This document shows positions 1-8,668 of a stretch of DNA of 64,000 bases, one piece after another (the first letter of the stretch is position 1; every line of letters starts with the position of its first letter). The notes beneath the pieces are model-generated. The model made no database searches. It was given only the letters and a program-made list of their open reading frames with translations, and was not told the DNA's origin. Origin of the DNA: Bacterioplanoides sp965219715 (GTDB lineage Bacteria > Pseudomonadota > Gammaproteobacteria > Pseudomonadales > Oceanobacteraceae); NCBI RefSeq assembly GCF_965219715.1, contig NZ_OZ244785.1, positions 930,001-994,000 on the forward strand, read 5' to 3'. A program made the translations under genes and the position numbers.

Positions 1-1145
1 ACAGGAATATCAGCAATTTTAATCTTGCCAGCACCATCATCAATAGCGACAGTTCCACGATCAATCGGCACGGTCTTATCACTGTAATCCAGGCTGAAGG
101 TCAGCGTATTAAAACTGTCCGGTGTGTAGCTTATGGAAGGAGCAATGGTAAGATTTTCTGTGCTTGCTTTGGTTGTACCATCCTGAGTTTTCACTTCACG
201 AAACGAGTCAGAATCCTCATGTGCGACGATAAAGCGGTATTGCACCTCATCGCTGATGCCCCCGGTACTGTCAGCCATCAGTTTCTGGCGTCCCTGATTG
301 TCCACCATCACCTGCAGTGTTTGGGCACTTTGTGGTTCAGGCTGCTTGCGAACAATATTAATTAAGCCACCCGGACTTACCTGACCGTGTAATACCGACG
401 CCGGACCACTGATCACTTCTACCCGATCAATTAATTCCACATCAATACGGCTCTCCGGACTGACCGGACTGCCATCGATAAATATATGACTGTTGTCCAT
501 ACCACGGATAAATACTTCATCCTGAGCACCGCCAAAACCATCTGAGCGGCTGACGCTGACGGCATTAATCAATACATCCGTCAGCCGTTCAGAGTTCTGA
601 TCGAGGATAAGTTGTTCAGGTAAAACCTGCACGGAACGAGGCAAACCATCAACGTCAGTTTCAAAACCCGTTGCGGAATTCGCACGGTCAAATTCGTAAC
701 GGCTTAATAGTGTGCCGCGGACTTTAACGTCATCCAACTGGTATTCCACTTGCTTAAGGGGTTGCAGGGTATAACTGCCGTCAGCTTGTTGTACGGCCAT
801 CAGACCTGTACCGTCCAGCAACTTTTTAAAGGCGCCTGCCAGGGTAAATTTCCCGGTTAATGCGGTGCTGGTTTTATCTGAGGTCAACTGTGGCGAATAG
901 GACAATAAAATACCTGCCTGCTGACCCAGCTGGTTTAATGCATTCTCAAGCGAACCGGCCGCAATATTGAATTCCAGCGTGTTATTCGCCACGGCTTTTT
1001 CAGATACAGTATCAGCCAGAACATTAGGCGAGATAACAACACCTCCCAGTGCCGTCAGCAACATACTTTTAGCAACAGCGAGGGCGAGTTTTGATTTCAC
1101 CGCAGATGGTGAACGAGATGCTGCGGTAGTAAATTTTTGAGCCAT
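1..1145 (-). CDS. TonB-dependent siderophore receptor with STN signalling domain (partial)
   Basis: Outer-membrane ferric-siderophore receptor of the FecA/FpvA transducer type; the C-terminal barrel lies beyond the left edge. Reading from the ATG at 1145 there is a long signal peptide ending around NVLA-D, then an STN (secretin/TonB N-terminal) domain (about residues 55-105, starting NTLEFNIAAGSLENAL) and a plug domain (about 150-270) containing VFIRGMDNSHIFIDG. The STN domain is the part that talks to a FecR protein, and fecR- and fecI-like genes lie immediately upstream on the same strand, so the receptor probably switches on its own transcription when loaded. The substrate is not predictable from this part of the protein. 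Confidence 0.93.
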   Translation of the reverse strand, partial: MAQKFTTAASRSPSAVKSKLALAVAKSMLLTALGGVVISPNVLADTVSEKAVANNTLEFNIAAGSLENALNQLGQQAGILLSYSPQLTSDKTSTALTGKFTLAGAFKKLLDGTGLMAVQQADGSYTLQPLKQVEYQLDDVKVRGTLLSRYEFDRANSATGFETDVDGLPRSVQVLPEQLILDQNSERLTDVLINAVSVSRSDGFGGAQDEVFIRGMDNSHIFIDGSPVSPESRIDVELIDRVEVISGPASVLHGQVSPGGLINIVRKQPEPQSAQTLQVMVDNQGRQKLMADSTGGISDEVQYRFIVAHEDSDSFREVKTQDGTTKASTENLTIAPSISYTPDSFNTLTFSLDYSDKTVPIDRGTVAIDDGAGKIKIADIP

Positions 1146-1265
1146 GAATATCAAATCCTCAAGGGTTACTTCCATGGAAAATAGTGAAGAATACGACTTC
1201 CTTTATTCTCTATGTCCCGTGAGAATTCAAAACAGACCACTTTTTTTGAAAAAATATTTTTTTGT

Positions 1266-2267
1266 TCAGGCTGGCTGTGCGGTAACAAAATATCGCGTCA
1301 GATACTGCATTTTTACCGGCAACACATTTTCCAGAGCAGCAAGAATACGGTCAGTATCTTCGAGCGGATAACTGCCGGATACTTTCAGGTCGGCTATTTG
1401 TGGCGCACATCTGAGTGTTCCGCGGCGATAGCGACTGACTTCAGCGAGGAAATCCTCCAATCGCATACTGCTGGCCACCAACATGCCTCGGCGCCAGGCC
1501 AGGCTGCTTGGCTCAAACTCAGATCGCCGCAATAGCTGATCACTCTGTAAAACCAGCTGATCTCCCGCCTCAGCAGTAGCCATGAGCTCTTTCTTCGAAG
1601 TGGCACCTGAATGAGGGATAGAAAATACTTCTACTCTGCCAGCCATAACACTGAGACGACATTGCTTATTGTGCTGATAAAGTGAAAATTCAGCCTTATG
1701 ACTGCGAATTAAGCAATCCAGTGACTGAGCAGTGACGCTCAGCTCGGCTGATGACGCCTGCCCAGCAGACAGTAATATTTCACCGTCGATCAGGTGTACG
1801 CCTGGGGGCTGCCCTGCCTCCTGTTTCAGGTTAACGGCAGAGTCAGTATTAAGGGTCAAAGTATGACCAGCAAACGTTAGTGTTTTTTGTTGACCAACCG
1901 AGGTGCGGTGATCGGCACTCCAGGCCTGCCAGGGAAGTTGCTCCGTTGCCAACCAACCTCCGGAGCCACAAAACAGCAACCACGTCAGCGCCTTAACGGA
2001 ATCACGCCGCGATATCGCTTTATCCTGTAATATGGCATCGCGCATCATGGGATGACCACTGAGCTGGCTGAGGTCAGAAAACTGATTATTCATCTGTTGG
2101 ATATGACGCCAGGCTTTTGCATTATCCGGGTGCTGCTGACACCAGTCTGCCACCTGCTGGCGAACCGTATCCGGATTGTCACCGGTTTGCAGTTCGACCA
2201 GATATTCCACCGCCTGCATCGCTACAGCTTCAGCGATATCCGGCGGGCAGGATATATCACGATTCAT
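1266..2267 (-). CDS. FecR-family anti-sigma factor / sigma regulator
   Basis: Inner-membrane sensor that couples the TonB receptor to the ECF sigma factor. The 333-residue protein has a cytoplasmic N-terminal DUF4880-like region (residues 10-60, including EYLVELQTGD and WRHIQQ), one hydrophobic segment (about 95-110, ALTWLLFCGSGGWLA) and a periplasmic FecR domain (about 125-220, FAGHTLTLNTDSAVNL and the following beta strands). Length and order fit FecR proteins. Its start overlaps the end of the sigma factor gene by 4 bp, indicating translational coupling, and the receptor gene follows 120 bp downstream. Confidence 0.92.
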   Translation of the reverse strand: MNRDISCPPDIAEAVAMQAVEYLVELQTGDNPDTVRQQVADWCQQHPDNAKAWRHIQQMNNQFSDLSQLSGHPMMRDAILQDKAISRRDSVKALTWLLFCGSGGWLATEQLPWQAWSADHRTSVGQQKTLTFAGHTLTLNTDSAVNLKQEAGQPPGVHLIDGEILLSAGQASSAELSVTAQSLDCLIRSHKAEFSLYQHNKQCRLSVMAGRVEVFSIPHSGATSKKELMATAEAGDQLVLQSDQLLRRSEFEPSSLAWRRGMLVASSMRLEDFLAEVSRYRRGTLRCAPQIADLKVSGSYPLEDTDRILAALENVLPVKMQYLTRYFVTAQPA

Positions 2268-2806
2268 GATTCATCGTTACCAATGGCGAAATAACATTGG
2301 GCAGTAGCACGTACCAGATGACGTTTTACGCTGGTAACTGAAATATTCAGCTTTCTGGCAATCTCTGCCTGCTTTAAACCATCAAGTTGTGCATAGAGGA
2401 ATGCCTGCTTAACCACTACCGGCAATCCATCCAGTAAACGGTCAATGTGATACAGAGTTTCAAACAGAATTGCCCGCTCTTCTTCGGACGGCGCAAAGCT
2501 TTCCGGTGTCTGGGCCAGAGCCTGCAGATAAGCCTGCTCCAGCTGTTCACGCCGCCAATGATTAGCCAATACACGTTTGGCAACCGCGGTCAGAAAAGCC
2601 CTCGGTTCTTGCAGGGACAAGTATTGTTGTTTCTTCAGCAGACGAACAAAGGTGTCCTGACTCAGGTCTGCGGCCTGCTGCCGACACCCCAACCTGTTGC
2701 CCAGCCAAGACAATAACCACGGCTGATGATCACTGTACAATTGCTGTAGCTGCTGATTAACGGCCGATACGGCAGAATCAGAGCCGGATAAATCAGCTGA
2801 CGACAT
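2264..2806 (-). CDS. FecI-like ECF RNA polymerase sigma factor
   Basis: Extracytoplasmic-function sigma-70 factor of the FecI group, 180 residues. Region 2 is visible at about residues 25-95 (DLSQDTFVRLL, then EPRAFLTAVAKRVLANHWRR) and region 4 at about 115-170 (GLPVVVKQAFLYAQLDGLKQ, then the helix-turn-helix with ISVTSVKRHLVRA). It heads the sigma-FecR-receptor unit and should direct transcription of the receptor gene. A Fur-like palindrome lies 32-50 bp upstream of the start codon, so iron repression of the whole circuit is likely. Confidence 0.94.
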   Translation of the reverse strand: MSSADLSGSDSAVSAVNQQLQQLYSDHQPWLLSWLGNRLGCRQQAADLSQDTFVRLLKKQQYLSLQEPRAFLTAVAKRVLANHWRREQLEQAYLQALAQTPESFAPSEEERAILFETLYHIDRLLDGLPVVVKQAFLYAQLDGLKQAEIARKLNISVTSVKRHLVRATAQCYFAIGNDES

Positions 2807-2837
2807 AATCCCCTCTTATCATGCTAACGGCTTAATA

Positions 2838-2856
2838 AATACGAATGGTTCGCATT
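2838..2856 (-). promoter_or_regulatory. Probable Fur box upstream of the ECF sigma gene
   Basis: The 19-bp sequence AATACGAATGGTTCGCATT is an imperfect palindrome in which 7 of 9 base pairs match around a central base. It resembles the GCGAATGATTCGC-type iron boxes of pseudomonad relatives. Its position just upstream of the fecI-like start codon is where Fur would block the promoter. Assignment rests on pattern and context only. Confidence 0.6.
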
Positions 2857-2951
2857 ATAGGGATTTGGTGACGGGGTTCAACAGGCTTTACCAAAGCCTC
2901 TTACCTGTCTGCGGTAACAAGCAAACGAACGCCTTGCGAGACGTCTCTGGG

Positions 2952-3113
2952 TTAAGGCCCCATCCAGTTATCTTTCCAGCTACGGATTTTTGCTTTTTTC
3001 AGTGCCTGTTCATCTTCAGAATGAATTGCTTCTGGCGATGAAAATCCTGTCTGATTAGCGGATAGTAAAACCGATAAAAATGCCATCAGAATAAAAAATA
3101 CAAGTGCTTTCAT
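2952..3113 (-). CDS. Small secreted or membrane-anchored protein, unrecognised
   Basis: A 53-residue protein starting MKALVFFILMAFL, preceded by a good ribosome site (GGAGGT 4 bases before the ATG), which favours this start over an upstream in-frame ATG. Residues 1-19 form a signal peptide or anchor. The remainder is short, charged and ends DNWMGP, with no cysteine for a lipid anchor. No family is recognised. It stands alone between the sigma factor gene and the AraC gene. Confidence 0.55.
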   Translation of the reverse strand: MKALVFFILMAFLSVLLSANQTGFSSPEAIHSEDEQALKKAKIRSWKDNWMGP

Positions 3114-3235
3114 TTCGACCTCCGGGTTAGTGGTTCCAGAGTATCGAATGCACATTATTCAGCGCTTGTATAAAATTGCTTTAATTCTTATTGGATAATT
3201 ATTTATTTTTTAGTTCGATATTAATTAAACAAAAA

Positions 3236-4075
3236 TCAACCCAGAACAGACTTTTGATATTGTTTCGGTGTCATGCCATAAATTGGTTTAAAGCGTCGAT
3301 TAAAATGACTTAAATCGGAAAAACCAAAATCAAACACCACATCATCAATACCAGTGCCCTTCTCCAGCTCCGACCTGGCCGCATTAATTTTACAACTAAC
3401 AATATATTGATGTGGCGTGATGCCAAACTGACTGCGAAACAGCCGTAAAAAGTGATATTTCGACATGCCAATGGCATTACCAACATCATCCAGTGTGATA
3501 TCGGCGCGGACATGGTCCTGAATAAACTCTTTGGATTTAACCAGCAACTGATCCGCTTTACGCACCACCTGATTGGGCACAAATTCCTGCTGATAAGCTG
3601 CCATCCGGGCGCATAACTGATACAGCCAATAATCCAGTATCAGGGCATCGTTACTTTGCTGTGAAATCAGCTCGCTGAGCATTAACACCGAATCGCCCAG
3701 TAAAGCATCGCCGATCACGCTATTGCTTACCCGGAAATTATCGACCTGTTTGACCCCTGCGGCTTCCAGCATCGGGCGTAACTGTTGCGGATGGATATAC
3801 AACATATCGTAAAGCAGTGTGTTACCTGCTTCACCGTGACCATCGTGTACCTGCTCCGGGTTAAACAACACGATATTGCCCGGCTCGCTGCGATGAAAAG
3901 AGCCGCTGCTGTTAAAATGCTGTAACCCCTGTCGGGTCAGGCCAATCGACAGCTCTTCGTGGGCGTGTTTGTCATAGCTGAAATCGTTAATTTCAGCGCG
4001 CAGCATGGTCACATCGTTCAGATGTTTGCTGCGTTGATACCGAAACTGATTATCCGTTTTCATGGCCATGACCAA
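3236..4075 (-). CDS. AraC-family transcriptional regulator with cupin-type sensor domain
   Basis: DNA-binding regulator of about 279 residues. The N-terminal part (about 15-150) has the AraC-binding cupin pattern: HAHEELSIGL, then GNIVLFNPEQVHDG. The C-terminal 100 residues carry two helix-turn-helix motifs, with the signature DDVVFDFGFSDLSHFNRRFK and the terminal GMTPKQYQ. The start is uncertain because the protein begins MVMAMKT and any of three methionines could serve. No adjacent co-oriented target gene points to the effector. Confidence 0.9.
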   Translation of the reverse strand: MVMAMKTDNQFRYQRSKHLNDVTMLRAEINDFSYDKHAHEELSIGLTRQGLQHFNSSGSFHRSEPGNIVLFNPEQVHDGHGEAGNTLLYDMLYIHPQQLRPMLEAAGVKQVDNFRVSNSVIGDALLGDSVLMLSELISQQSNDALILDYWLYQLCARMAAYQQEFVPNQVVRKADQLLVKSKEFIQDHVRADITLDDVGNAIGMSKYHFLRLFRSQFGITPHQYIVSCKINAARSELEKGTGIDDVVFDFGFSDLSHFNRRFKPIYGMTPKQYQKSVLG

Positions 4076-4246
4076 TGTTTATGCGACCACCACAGCTTAA
4101 CCCGAATCGCCTGACGCGACTTGGACAATATTGCTATAAAGGGTAATTCATCCGGAAGTGAAAGATAGCTTAGTGAGACAAGTAAAACCGGGAGCTGATG
4201 GGAGCATCAACGAGGCCGCGAGGGTTACATAAGAGATACTTCTGAC

Positions 4247-4266
4247 GGGCGCTACGCTCAGCGCCC
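4247..4266. repeat. Hairpin downstream of the sugar transferase gene
   Basis: A perfect 7-bp inverted repeat (GGGCGCT and AGCGCCC around a 6-base loop) sits 17 bp past the stop codon of the minus-strand transferase gene. It lacks a T-run, so it is at best a weak or Rho-assisted terminator or mRNA 3' end stabiliser. The surrounding 4076-4282 interval contains no gene that I can support. Confidence 0.45.
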
Positions 4267-4282
4267 GAGAGGAGGAGAGACA

Positions 4283-4834
4283 TCAGGACTTAACACGATC
4301 CCCCGAACCTTTGCCCAGAACCGTTTGGAAAATAAACTTAAAATAGCTTGCTACATTCAGTTCTTTGATCATTTGAGCATCGGTTTTGGCCAGCAACTCA
4401 GGTGTCGACATATCAATTTCATTCACCTGGGCCAGCCCGGTAATGCCCGGACGTACGTCGAACACACCCGCCGCTTCTCGAGCAGCGGTCAGCTCTTCCT
4501 GATTAAAGAGCCCAGGACGTGGGCCTACCAAACTCATCTCACCTTTCAATACGTTCCACAACTGTGGTAACTCATCCAGTTTGGTTTTGCGCAGAAAAGC
4601 CCCCATAGGAGTGATGGCAGAACTACTCGCCAGGTGGCTGGCAACCGAGGCGGTATCAACCTTCATTGTGCGGAATTTAACCAGCGTAAACGGTTTTTTA
4701 TTGCGACCAACACGCTCCTGGGTAAATACCGGGGAGCCCGTATCAAACAAGCCCACAACATAAATAACAACCAATACCGGAAAGCCGAATACCAGGCCCA
4801 GTAAAGAAAATATAAAATCGAATACCCTTAACAC
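4283..4834 (-). CDS. Bacterial sugar transferase (polyprenyl-phosphate phosphoglycosyl transferase)
   Basis: Monotopic phosphoglycosyl transferase that moves a sugar phosphate from a UDP-sugar to undecaprenyl phosphate, starting a polysaccharide or glycan chain at the inner membrane. Seen here are the N-terminal re-entrant hydrophobic helix (FDFIFSLLGLVFGFPVLVVI), QERVGRNKKPF, LVKFRTMKVD, the catalytic KTKLDELPQLWNVLKGEMS, VGPRP and RPGITGLAQV. I prefer the GTG at 4834 (183 residues) because AGGGAG lies 6 bases ahead of it and the family normally starts right at this helix; a GTG at 4882 is possible. No other polysaccharide genes adjoin it. Confidence 0.88.
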   Translation of the reverse strand: MLRVFDFIFSLLGLVFGFPVLVVIYVVGLFDTGSPVFTQERVGRNKKPFTLVKFRTMKVDTASVASHLASSSAITPMGAFLRKTKLDELPQLWNVLKGEMSLVGPRPGLFNQEELTAAREAAGVFDVRPGITGLAQVNEIDMSTPELLAKTDAQMIKELNVASYFKFIFQTVLGKGSGDRVKS

Positions 4835-4950
4835 CTCAGGCTCCCTACCTTGTTTCTGAGGCGCGCAGTTTAACAAATCCACGGTGTAAAGCTAAAGAAT
4901 TTGCCGTGGCCCTTTGGGTATACTGCACCTTTTTCTCCAGAGCTCCGATT

Positions 4951-5502
4951 ATGCCAAAGATCCTGATTCAGACCCTGTGCCAACAATGGGAAAAAGACCA
5001 GCGTGGCGAGTCTTTCGAAACAGCACGGAATCAGGTCCCCACCACGGCTCTGGTTAACCCGGAGAATCTTGAACCACTGAAATTAGATAACGGTATAAAT
5101 ATAATATTGGAGCAACGCGGTGAGCACAGACCGACTTCTGTCTACCCGAAGAGTCGCTTCGATTTGAAAGCAGTTCCGGCAATGGGAACTCAGCTCGATC
5201 GGCTGTTAATCTATCGCGATAAACCTGACTGGATTTGTTTCCGACTGGATGGTGAATTCAAACAATGGAATCTGAAAGACGGCTGGGCGCAGCTGGAGTA
5301 TCAGCACCGCTACCGGGTTGAGGATTTGCAGAACGGCAAGGAAGTCATTTATTGGCTATATGAGCGAGTCGTAATTAACGTAGCTTTGATCACCAGCAAC
5401 GTTGAGTTAAACAACACCAGCGATAAAACCGACAACCACCCAGAGCTGAATAGTTTTTTATCCAGCCCCGGGCTTGTTGTTACCTTAGCGGATCAGTTTT
5501 AA
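4951..5502 (+). CDS. Hypothetical protein
   Basis: A 183-residue soluble-looking protein, MPKILIQTLCQQW onward, divergent from the sugar transferase gene. It has no signal peptide or membrane segment, has several Trp/Tyr-rich stretches (WNLKDGWAQLEYQHRYRV), and a Ser/Asn-rich tail. An in-frame ATG 45 bases upstream would add a hydrophobic leader, but neither start has a strong ribosome site. No family is recognised. Confidence 0.6.
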   Translation: MPKILIQTLCQQWEKDQRGESFETARNQVPTTALVNPENLEPLKLDNGINIILEQRGEHRPTSVYPKSRFDLKAVPAMGTQLDRLLIYRDKPDWICFRLDGEFKQWNLKDGWAQLEYQHRYRVEDLQNGKEVIYWLYERVVINVALITSNVELNNTSDKTDNHPELNSFLSSPGLVVTLADQF

Positions 5503-5540
5503 CGCTAATTGGTTTAACAGGCACACTCGAACGCGCTTAA

Positions 5541-6410
5541 TCAGGCATTCAACGCTTCAGCATGGAAGCGCAGATGCTCATCAATAAATGAAGCAATAAA
5601 GTAGTAACTGTGGTCATAACCTTCGTGCTGGCGTAGCGTCAGCGGGTACGACACTTTATCCGCAACCTGTTGCAGCACTTCGGGTTTTAACTGCTCTTGC
5701 AGGAAGTTATCCGCCAGGCCCTGATCCACCAGCAACGATGGATAATCACTGACATCAGTAACGGCCGACATCAGTTCACAGCTATCGTATTGCTTCCAGT
5801 CTTCACGATTGTCACCTAGATAGGCCGTAAAGGCTTTTTCACCCCAAGGGCAATTGATTGGATTAGTAATCGGGCTGAAAGCCGATACTGAGGTGTAGTT
5901 GCCCGGGTTTTTCAGCGCAATTGTAATGGCACCATGGCCGCCCATGGAATGCCCGGAAATTGCTTTTTTGTCGGTCACCGGAAAATTCGCTTCAATCAGC
6001 TGCGGTAATTCTTCAACAATATATTGATACATATTGAAGTGTTTCTGCCACGGCTGTTCAGTTGCATTCAGATAGAAGCCAGCTCCCTGCCCCAGATCAT
6101 AACCGTCTGCATCGGCAATTTGGCCACCATTCAGATCTTTACCATCATCACCGCGAGGACTGGTATCCGGCGCAACAATAGCAATACCCAGCTCAGCCGC
6201 CAACTTTTGTGCACCGGCTTTTTGCATAAAGTTTTCGTCGGTACAGGTTAAACCGGATAACCAATACAAAACCGGTACTTTTTCTTCATTCGCTTTAGGC
6301 GGTAGAAAAATCGCAAAACGCATTTTGCACTGAGTGCTGGTTGCAGCATGGCTATATTGCTTATGCCAGCCACCGAAACTTTTATTCTGAGAAATCAGTT
6401 CAATACTCAT
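5541..6410 (-). CDS. fghA: S-formylglutathione hydrolase
   Basis: Esterase-D-type hydrolase that splits S-formylglutathione into formate and glutathione, the last step of glutathione-dependent formaldehyde oxidation. The 289-residue protein has the typical start (SIELISQNKSFGGWHKQYSH), the nucleophile elbow GHSMGGHGA, the acid-residue region DQGLADNFL and the catalytic histidine in HEGYDHSYYF. I chose the ATG at 6410 over one 30 bases upstream because AGAG precedes it and the family starts here. It follows adhC by 89 bp in the same direction and is probably co-transcribed with it. Confidence 0.95.
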   Translation of the reverse strand: MSIELISQNKSFGGWHKQYSHAATSTQCKMRFAIFLPPKANEEKVPVLYWLSGLTCTDENFMQKAGAQKLAAELGIAIVAPDTSPRGDDGKDLNGGQIADADGYDLGQGAGFYLNATEQPWQKHFNMYQYIVEELPQLIEANFPVTDKKAISGHSMGGHGAITIALKNPGNYTSVSAFSPITNPINCPWGEKAFTAYLGDNREDWKQYDSCELMSAVTDVSDYPSLLVDQGLADNFLQEQLKPEVLQQVADKVSYPLTLRQHEGYDHSYYFIASFIDEHLRFHAEALNA

Positions 6411-6499
6411 GGTATTTTTCTCTTTTTTAAATTTATCCACCAGTCAGAAGAAAGCCCGAAACAGAATCTGATTCGGGTTTTTCTTAAAGGGTTTGATAA

Positions 6500-7624
6500 T
6501 TAAAAATGGATAACCGTACGAATACTCTTACCTTCATGCATCAGCTCGAAGGCATCGTTAATACCTTCCAGCGCCATGGTATGAGTAATAAAGTCGCTTA
6601 ACTTAAATTCACCCGCCAGGTAGCGCTCAACATAATCCGGTAATTCACTGCGGCCTTTCACACCACCAAACGCAGTACCACGCCATACACGACCGGTAAC
6701 CAGCTGGAATGGACGGGTAGAAATTTCCTGACCAGCACCGGCAACACCAATAATGACCGACTCACCCCAACCTTTGTGACAACACTCTAATGCGCTGCGC
6801 ATCACATCAACGTTACCGATACATTCGAACGAATAATCAACACCGCCATCAGTCAGTTCAACAATCACTTCCTGAATAGGCTTGTCGTAGTTCTTTGGAT
6901 TAATGCAGTCAGTTGCACCCAGCTGTTTTGCCAGTTCAAACTTACTTTCATTAATATCGATAGCAATAATGCGGCTGGCTTTGGCCATGGCTGCACCAAT
7001 TACCGCACTTAAACCAATACCACCCATACCAAAGATGGCAACGGTGTCACCTTCCTGTACTTTGGCAGTATTCATCACCGCGCCCATACCTGTGGTAACG
7101 CCACAACCTAATAAGCACACTTCTTCCAGCGGCGCCGATTTATTCACTTTCGCCAGGGAAATTTCCGGCAGTACCGTGTATTCAGAGAAGGTTGAGCAAC
7201 CCATGTAGTGATAAATCGGCTCGCCGTTAATGGAGAAACGGCTGGTGCCATCCGGCATCAGGCCTTTGCCCTGGGTTTCACGGATTTTCTGACACAGGTT
7301 GGTTTTACCGGATTTACAGAACTTACACTCGCCACATTCCGGCGTGTACAGCGGAATGACGTGATCACCAACAGCAACACTGGTCACACCTTCGCCGATG
7401 GATTCAACGATACCGCCACCTTCATGGCCCAGAATCGCCGGGAAAATACCTTCTGGGTCATCACCAGACAGAGTGAATGCATCAGTGTGACAGACGCCAG
7501 AGGCGATGATTTTCACCCGCACTTCACCCGGCTTAGGTGGAGCTACTTCAACTTGTTCGATTTTTAACGGTTCACCGGCAGCCCAGGCTACCGCTGCACG
7601 ACAGGTAATTGGTTTGGCGCTCAT
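6500..7624 (-). CDS. adhC: S-(hydroxymethyl)glutathione dehydrogenase / class III alcohol dehydrogenase
   Basis: NAD-dependent zinc enzyme (374 residues) that oxidises the formaldehyde-glutathione adduct to S-formylglutathione. Visible are the catalytic zinc ligands (GVCHTDAFTLSG, GHEGGGIVE, LLGCGVTTG), the four-cysteine structural zinc site (CGECKFCKSGKTNLC) and the Rossmann motif GMGGIGL. Class III identity is supported by the FECIGN and MRSALECCHKGWG stretches. It is paired with fghA and divergent from a LysR gene; the region between them contains two related inverted repeats. Confidence 0.97.
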   Translation of the reverse strand: MSAKPITCRAAVAWAAGEPLKIEQVEVAPPKPGEVRVKIIASGVCHTDAFTLSGDDPEGIFPAILGHEGGGIVESIGEGVTSVAVGDHVIPLYTPECGECKFCKSGKTNLCQKIRETQGKGLMPDGTSRFSINGEPIYHYMGCSTFSEYTVLPEISLAKVNKSAPLEEVCLLGCGVTTGMGAVMNTAKVQEGDTVAIFGMGGIGLSAVIGAAMAKASRIIAIDINESKFELAKQLGATDCINPKNYDKPIQEVIVELTDGGVDYSFECIGNVDVMRSALECCHKGWGESVIIGVAGAGQEISTRPFQLVTGRVWRGTAFGGVKGRSELPDYVERYLAGEFKLSDFITHTMALEGINDAFELMHEGKSIRTVIHF

Positions 7625-7694
7625 AACGTTGTCCTTTCAGGATCTGATTTTAATGAAGCCGGAGTCTCTCCAGCCGATGAATTTATCCTACATT

Positions 7695-7718
7695 AGCTAT
7701 TACACCGTGATAATAGCT
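7695..7718. promoter_or_regulatory. Candidate regulator-binding inverted repeat I (adhC/LysR intergenic)
   Basis: Perfect 8-bp arms, AGCTATTA and TAATAGCT, separated by CACCGTGA, in the 156-bp divergent region. It contains TATTACACC, which recurs 36 bp further on, and has the spaced-dyad look of a LysR operator. The arms lie 71-94 bp upstream of adhC. Confidence 0.5.
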
Positions 7719-7733
7719 ATAATCTAAAATCAC

Positions 7734-7751
7734 TATTACACCTGAGTAATA
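7734..7751. promoter_or_regulatory. Candidate regulator-binding inverted repeat II (adhC/LysR intergenic)
   Basis: TATTAC-ACCTGA-GTAATA, a perfect 6-bp dyad that repeats the TATTACACC half of the first site. It lies 30 bp before the LysR start codon, a position suited to autoregulation. Confidence 0.5.
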
Positions 7752-7780
7752 ATCAATAGTAACCACACCAGGGTCCCACC

Positions 7781-8659
7781 ATGTCTTTTATCCCTCGCTG
7801 GGAAGGTATCGCTGAATTCGTCTGTGTGGTTGAAGCAGGTAGCTTTACCGCAGCATCAAAACGGCTGGCGATTTCTACTGCGCAAGTCAGCCGTCAGGTG
7901 AACAGTCTGGAGCAACGCCTGGGTACCCAGCTATTGCACCGCACTACCCGCAAGGTAACGGTCACCGAACAAGGCAAACGTTATTATCAGAGTTGCCGAC
8001 AGCTGCTGGATGGTTTTGAAAGTGCCGAGAACAGTCTGCAGGAACTGCAAACCGTGCCCAAAGGTAAAATCCGCCTGACTGCCCCGATTACCTTTGGTGA
8101 ACGCTTATTGATGCCACTGATTAATGACTTTCAGCAGCAATATCCGCAGCTGAGCTTTGAAGTGGAACTAACAAATGCCCGGCTCGATATCGTTGATGCG
8201 GGTTTTGACCTGGCCATTCGTCTGGGGCGCCTGCAGGACAGCCGTTTAAGAGCACGTAAACTTGCCAGTCGCCAGGTGTATACCTGCGCTTCTAAGAAGT
8301 ACGTTGAGCAGTTTGGTCAGCCCCACAGCTTGTCTGAGCTGAAACACCACAATTGTCTATTAGGATCGGTGGATCACTGGCGCTTTAACGATCAGGGCAG
8401 TGAAAAACAAGTGAAAGTCGCCGGCAGTCTGCGTTGTAACAGTGGCGTTTCCCTGCTCGACGCCGCACAGAAGCACGGTGGCATTGTGCAACTCCCGGCG
8501 GAATACGTCAGCCAGGGACTGTCAGAAGGTTCACTGGTAGAAGTGTTGCAGAGTTACCGCCCCCAGGCCGAAGGCATCTGGGGTTTATACCCGGACAGCC
8601 GCTGGACCTCGCCCAAGGTGGCGTTATTGCTCGACTACTTTGAAGAGCATCTTTCATAA
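7781..8659 (+). CDS. LysR-family transcriptional regulator, divergent from adhC-fghA
   Basis: LysR-type regulator of 292 residues. The winged helix-turn-helix spans residues about 8-66 (FVCVVEAGSFTAASKRLAIS, AQVSRQVNSLEQRLGTQLLHRTTRKV), and a periplasmic-binding-protein-like effector domain follows from about 90 (GKIRLTAPITFGERLLMPL, FDLAIRLG). This LysR branch often sits beside oxidoreductase genes. The divergent layout and the twin inverted repeats suggest it controls the formaldehyde pathway genes, which is inference. Confidence 0.93.
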   Translation: MSFIPRWEGIAEFVCVVEAGSFTAASKRLAISTAQVSRQVNSLEQRLGTQLLHRTTRKVTVTEQGKRYYQSCRQLLDGFESAENSLQELQTVPKGKIRLTAPITFGERLLMPLINDFQQQYPQLSFEVELTNARLDIVDAGFDLAIRLGRLQDSRLRARKLASRQVYTCASKKYVEQFGQPHSLSELKHHNCLLGSVDHWRFNDQGSEKQVKVAGSLRCNSGVSLLDAAQKHGGIVQLPAEYVSQGLSEGSLVEVLQSYRPQAEGIWGLYPDSRWTSPKVALLLDYFEEHLS

Positions 8660-8668
8660 TCCAGTGTG

